9,269 nt of DNA from Halobacteriaceae archaeon Tc-Br11_E2g27 (GTDB lineage: Archaea > Halobacteriota > Halobacteria > Halobacteriales > Haloarculaceae): contig LKNH01000092.1 in NCBI GenBank assembly GCA_001564135.1, forward strand, positions 1-9,269. Reading direction: 5' to 3'. Positions 5,738-9,269 of the stretch are shown piece by piece; position 1 is the stretch's first letter, and the number at the start of each line of letters is the position of its first letter. A program made the position numbers and the translations under genes. The notes under the pieces were generated by a model. That model was not told the origin of the DNA. It was given only the letters and a program-made list of their open reading frames with translations, and ran no database searches.

Positions 5738-8700
5738 CAGTGTGCCACCTCCTCAAGCGGCGCGATAGCAATCGTCACCTCGGTCCCTTCGACGGACCAC
5801 GTTTCCTCGTATCCATCTTTGACCGGAGCGAACGACTCTGCCCGGACTTCGCGGGCAATCAGATCTTCGTGCTCACGTGCCAACTCGGCAATCCGGTCGT
5901 CGGCGATATCGAACGAGACCTGAATCTCGGCCTCGATATCCAGTTCGAGTTCTTTTCGCATCTCCTGAATCCGCCGGATGACCTCACGAGCGTAGCCTTC
6001 GCTTTCGAGGTCATCTGTGAGCGTCGTATCGACGTAGACAACGCCAGTTCCATCAAGCGCCTCAAACTCCGTTCCCGAGACGTCATCAGGCGTCTCGGTG
6101 ACGAAACTCACCATCTCTTCGGTGAGTGTGACATCGAGACCAGTTTCTTCCTCGACGGTCGCTTCCAGTGCGTCGAGTGTGGGTTCGGTGATGCGAGCCT
6201 CGTTCAGTACACCGACAATCTGTCCCGCATCACTGCCGAACTCCGGTCCGAGGACGCTCATATCGGCCTGTGCGGAGTAGCGGAGTTCTCCCCAACCCTC
6301 GCCTGGGCCGATAATCTCCAGCTCACGAGCGTTGAGTCGCTCGGTGATGAGGTCACGCTGGGAATCGACTGCCGCAACGAGTTTCTCGCTGTCGACATCG
6401 ACAGTGACTGTCGAGACGGGCCAGCGGAGCTTTCGTTCTGCCTGCTGGCGGGCGTTCGACCCTGCTTCCTCGACAGCCCGAACAACGGTGATTTCGTCTT
6501 CAAGTTGGGCGTCGTGGAAGGATTCCGGTGGCTCCGGCCAGTCGGCCATATGGACCGTCGGATGGCCGGCATCTCCAGTCAGCGCACCGTAAAGTTCCTC
6601 GCTGGCGAGCGGGGCAAACGGGCCAAGCATCGTAACGACATCCGAGAGCACCCGGTACAGCGTTGCGTAGGCGGCACGTTTGGATGGGGAATCCGCTTCG
6701 TCCCACATCCGCTCGCGAACCACCTGCACGTAAAATCGGGAGACATCATCGACGATGAAATCGACCAGCGTTTCGACAGCGCGGTCGTTTTCAAACTCGT
6801 CCATCGCCTCGGTGACTTCGGTTGTCGTTGTCGCAAGCCGCGAGAGGACCCACTCGTCGACGAGTTCGAGGTCATCTTCGACATCCGTAATCGAGACGCT
6901 TGCTGGGTCGAAACCGTCGGCCTCCATATACGGCAGCGGGAAGCGCACGACGTTCCAGAGGATGTTGAGTCGCCGCTGCATCGTCTGCGTTTTCTCCCAC
7001 GAGAACTGCATATCCTCGCCCTGCGGGTTGACCGAGAGCAAGAACAACCGCATCGGGTCAACGCCATGCTGGTCGATGACCTCGCCCGGGTCGATGCGGA
7101 TACCGCGTGATTTCGACATCGCACGTCCGTCAGGCATCAGCGCGTGGCCGTACATCAGGACGTTCTTGTACGGCGTCTCGTTGACGGTGACCGTCCCAAG
7201 ACCAAGCTGTGACCAGAACCAGCCACGGGTCTGGTCGTGTGCCTCAATGATGAGGTCGGCAGGCCAGAGGTCGTCGTACTCGTCTGTTTCACTCGGATAG
7301 TTAACTGAGCCCCATGAGGCGGCAGCGGAGTCGAACCAGACGTCGAAAACGTCAGGGACGCGCTCGTAGACGACCCCATCCTCGGTGATAGTGAGTTCGT
7401 CGACGGTCCCCTTGTGCAGGTCGACCTCACTTGGGTCGATATCCTGGTCAACCCGCTCGGCGAGTTCCTCGCGGGAGCCGATGACGACGGCATCGTCCAT
7501 CTCTCCGCTCCACTCGATATCCTCGCCATCACTTGTCTCGCTCGGCAACCAGATTGGGATTGGCGTCCCCCAGTAGCGCTGGCGGGAGACGTTCCAGTCG
7601 GGTGCCTCTTCGACGAAATCCCGGAACCGGTTGTCGCGTGCCCACTGTGGATACCACTCGCTGTCTTCGATGTTCGCGAGCAGGTCGTCTTTGACATCGG
7701 TGACCGTGATGAACCACTGGTCGGTCACAATCTGGATGATGCCAGTGTCACACCGCCAGCAGTGACCGTAGCTGTGGTAGGTCTCGCTGGCGTGCAGCAT
7801 CAAATCCTTTGACTGCAGGTCGGCGATAATCTCGTCGTTGGCATCTTTGACGAACTGGCCAGCATAGGAACCGGCGCGCTCGTCGTAGACGCCATCGCTC
7901 CCGACGGGACAGAAGATATCGAGGCCGAGTTCCTGTCCGCGCTCGAAGTCCTCTTCACCGTGGCCGGGGGCGGAGTGAACCAGACCCGTGCGGTCGGCCT
8001 CGACGTAGTCCGCGGTGTAAACCTCACACGCTCCCGCAAAGTCCGGGGCACCCGGAACTTCGTCGGCGAGTGGGTGGTCGTAGCTCCAGCCGACCATCTC
8101 CTCGCCGGGACACTCGCCCACGATTTCGTATTCCTCGTACTCGCCGACATCGGCGATTTCCTCGACACACTCAGCGGCAACCCAGAGCACTTCCTCGTCG
8201 CCTGCTGCTGTCGTGACTTTCACTGCTTCGTAGGTGAGGTCCTCCGCAACGGCGACGAAGGTGTTTGCCGGGATGGTCCACGGCGTCGTCGTCCAGATGA
8301 CGAGATATTCGTCTGCTGGGTCTTCCCCTAACTCGTCACCAACATCGCTTCGCTCGGATAGCGGGAACTTGACGTAAATCGAGGGGTCGTGGACATCCTC
8401 GAACTCCACTTCGTTTTTCGCAATCGCCGTTTCACAGCGTGGACACTGCGTAATTGAACGCTGGCCCTGCGTGACGAGGTCGCGGTCGTGTGCCTGGTCG
8501 AATCCCCACCAGACCGATTCCATATATTCGGGATTGACCGTCTTGTAGGGGTCGTCCCAGTCCATCCAGACGCCCATGTCGATGAAATCCTCAGTCAACT
8601 GTTCGAGGCTGTTTTCCGCAAATTCACGGCAGTCCTCGACGAAGTTGTCGACGCCGTATTTCTCGATATCCTTCTTGTTCTCGAAGCCGCGTTCCTCCTC

Positions 8701-9018
8701 AACTTTCGTCTCGATGGGGAGGCCGTGCATATCGTAGCCGGGTCGGTCGGCCACGTCATAGCCCTGCATCCGCTTGTAGCGGATATAGCAGTCTTTGAGG
8801 CTCTTGTTCCACGCGTGGCCCATGTGTGCGGAGCCGGAGGTATACGGTGGCCCGTCAAGGAAATAATAGGGCTCGGCATCAGCGCGGTGTTCGACGGTCT
8901 GTTCGTAGGCGTCGACCGCATCCCAGTACTCGAAGACACGGTCTTCGACCGCATCGGGGTCGTACTGGTCGCTCACGTCACCGAAGCGGTCACGACCAGC
9001 GGTCTCGTCATCGCTCAT
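5737..9018 (-). CDS. ileS: Isoleucyl-tRNA synthetase, archaeal type (1093 aa)
   Basis: Charges tRNA-Ile with isoleucine and hydrolyses mischarged valyl-tRNA. The class I signature HIGH appears as HMGH (65-68) in PPYTSGSAHMGHAWNKSLKD, and KMSKS as AMSKS (633-637). Zinc-knuckle halves are CPRC (192-195) and CWRC (420-423). The CP1 editing domain shows TTTPWTIPAN (243-252) and VHSAPGHGEEDF (347-358). DVWFDS (559-564) and QTRGWFWSQL (596-605) belong to the catalytic core. The anticodon-binding helical domain starts near 715-730. An acidic C-terminal domain follows, with YAREVIRRIQEMRKELELD (1009-1027) typical of IleRS. The frame is open for 61 more codons upstream, but the ATG at 9018 is chosen because a TATA element lies about 26 bp before it and because upstream residues do not look haloarchaeal (few acids, many Ser/Arg). 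The stop overlaps the thrC start by one base. Confidence 0.97.
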   Translation of the reverse strand: MSDDETAGRDRFGDVSDQYDPDAVEDRVFEYWDAVDAYEQTVEHRADAEPYYFLDGPPYTSGSAHMGHAWNKSLKDCYIRYKRMQGYDVADRPGYDMHGLPIETKVEEERGFENKKDIEKYGVDNFVEDCREFAENSLEQLTEDFIDMGVWMDWDDPYKTVNPEYMESVWWGFDQAHDRDLVTQGQRSITQCPRCETAIAKNEVEFEDVHDPSIYVKFPLSERSDVGDELGEDPADEYLVIWTTTPWTIPANTFVAVAEDLTYEAVKVTTAAGDEEVLWVAAECVEEIADVGEYEEYEIVGECPGEEMVGWSYDHPLADEVPGAPDFAGACEVYTADYVEADRTGLVHSAPGHGEEDFERGQELGLDIFCPVGSDGVYDERAGSYAGQFVKDANDEIIADLQSKDLMLHASETYHSYGHCWRCDTGIIQIVTDQWFITVTDVKDDLLANIEDSEWYPQWARDNRFRDFVEEAPDWNVSRQRYWGTPIPIWLPSETSDGEDIEWSGEMDDAVVIGSREELAERVDQDIDPSEVDLHKGTVDELTITEDGVVYERVPDVFDVWFDSAAASWGSVNYPSETDEYDDLWPADLIIEAHDQTRGWFWSQLGLGTVTVNETPYKNVLMYGHALMPDGRAMSKSRGIRIDPGEVIDQHGVDPMRLFLLSVNPQGEDMQFSWEKTQTMQRRLNILWNVVRFPLPYMEADGFDPASVSITDVEDDLELVDEWVLSRLATTTTEVTEAMDEFENDRAVETLVDFIVDDVSRFYVQVVRERMWDEADSPSKRAAYATLYRVLSDVVTMLGPFAPLASEELYGALTGDAGHPTVHMADWPEPPESFHDAQLEDEITVVRAVEEAGSNARQQAERKLRWPVSTVTVDVDSEKLVAAVDSQRDLITERLNARELEIIGPGEGWGELRYSAQADMSVLGPEFGSDAGQIVGVLNEARITEPTLDALEATVEEETGLDVTLTEEMVSFVTETPDDVSGTEFEALDGTGVVYVDTTLTDDLESEGYAREVIRRIQEMRKELELDIEAEIQVSFDIADDRIAELAREHEDLIAREVRAESFAPVKDGYEETWSVEGTEVTIAIAPLEEVAH

Positions 9019-9040
9019 ATACAATCTGTCTGTCCCCGGC

Positions 9041-9046
9041 ATTATA
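9041..9046 (-). promoter_or_regulatory. TATA box of the ileS-thrC operon
   Basis: The minus strand reads TATAAT, centred about 26 bp before the ileS ATG at 9018, which predicts a leaderless transcript. An in-frame ATG at 9042 overlaps this element and so is unlikely to be the start. Confidence 0.65.
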
Positions 9047-9091
9047 GGGGAATCGGTGTCGTCGCTATCCGAACGCAAAAAACCGAGAGTA

Positions 9092-9098
9092 CTAAAAG
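9092..9098 (+). promoter_or_regulatory. TATA box of the right-edge transporter gene
   Basis: CTAAAAG is centred about 27 bp before the GTG at 9122, again leaderless spacing. An A-tract (9077-9082) lies just upstream. The two divergent core promoters are packed into the 103 bp between 9019 and 9121. Confidence 0.5.
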
Positions 9099-9121
9099 AA
9101 CCTAGACAGTAAAACTGCGCT

Positions 9122-9269
9122 GTGAGTACACAGGACGAGGAAACGCCGTTCGATGCATACCGTGAGCGGGTCGACCGGCCACTGACGCGGCTGTTCGTCA
9201 CCTACGGCCGGGACCGACTCGGCTGGTTTTCGCTCGGGATGGTGGCGAATTTCATCGCACGAATCGCGA
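9122..9269 (+). CDS. N-terminus of a probable ABC transporter permease/ATPase, truncated by window
   Basis: Only 49 codons are visible. The frame starts with a GTG (MSTQDEETPFDAYRE), followed by RVDRPLTRLFVTYGRDRLGW and then a hydrophobic stretch, FSLGMVANFIARIA, that begins a transmembrane helix at the edge. An acidic cytoplasmic lead, then an Arg-rich stretch and a first membrane helix, resembles the start of haloarchaeal MsbA/multidrug-type ABC exporters with fused membrane and ATPase domains. No Walker motif is in view, so the family call rests on resemblance alone. The GTG start is supported by the TATA element 27 bp upstream; there is no nearby in-frame ATG with a promoter. Confidence 0.5.
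   Translation, partial: MSTQDEETPFDAYRERVDRPLTRLFVTYGRDRLGWFSLGMVANFIARIA

Noticed and set aside
5740..7110. Plus-strand open frame of 456 codons opposite ileS
   Set aside because: It is antisense to a well-supported synthetase gene with continuous domain motifs. Long antisense frames are common opposite GC-rich haloarchaeal genes.
9019..9201. N-terminal extension of IleRS by 61 residues
   Set aside because: The extension runs through the ileS TATA box, the divergent promoter region and the transporter start. Its residues are Ser/Arg-rich, not haloarchaeal in character.

Overview
The window looks like a chromosomal segment of a haloarchaeon (class Halobacteria). The proteins are strongly acidic and poor in lysine. 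Three genes have a TATA-like element about 25-30 bp before the start codon, the pattern of leaderless haloarchaeal mRNAs. The aminoacyl-tRNA synthetase is of the archaeal type. GC is moderate: about 59% in six hand-counted 60-base lines of host coding sequence, so this is not one of the 65-68% GC genera. The genus cannot be read from the sequence.

Layout from left to right. (1) Positions 1-2834, minus strand: an adenosylcobalamin-dependent (class II) ribonucleotide reductase, open at the left edge. Its reading frame is interrupted in frame by a 372-residue intein (423-1538) carrying a LAGLIDADG homing endonuclease. The intein sits directly before the catalytic thiyl-radical cysteine of the N-x-C-x-E motif, so the enzyme cannot work until the intein splices out. 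(2) 2835-3247: a 413-bp divergent intergenic region with a TATA element, repeats and a Shine-Dalgarno sequence for the reductase, a TATA element for the opposite gene, and two inverted repeats. (3) 3248-3915, plus strand: a winged-helix regulator overlapping by 4 nt a three-helix membrane protein, a small two-gene module. (4) 3936-4409, minus: a four-helix CopD-like membrane protein, convergent with the module. (5) 4484-9018, minus: thrC and ileS in a two-gene operon, ileS first, with TGATG overlap between the ileS stop and the thrC start. (6) 9019-9121: a compact divergent promoter region. (7) 9122 to the right edge, plus: the N-terminus of a probable ABC transporter permease/ATPase.

How the genes fit together. 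The reductase supplies deoxynucleotides and is the host gene of a selfish protein-splicing element. thrC and ileS join threonine synthesis (threonine is one precursor of isoleucine) to isoleucine charging of tRNA. The regulator/membrane pair is the least understood part of the window. Apart from the intein I see no insertion sequence, CRISPR array, tRNA or rRNA. The two most notable signals are the intein at the catalytic cysteine and the uncharacterised regulator/membrane module with its candidate operator. Neither is clearly a new class of system.
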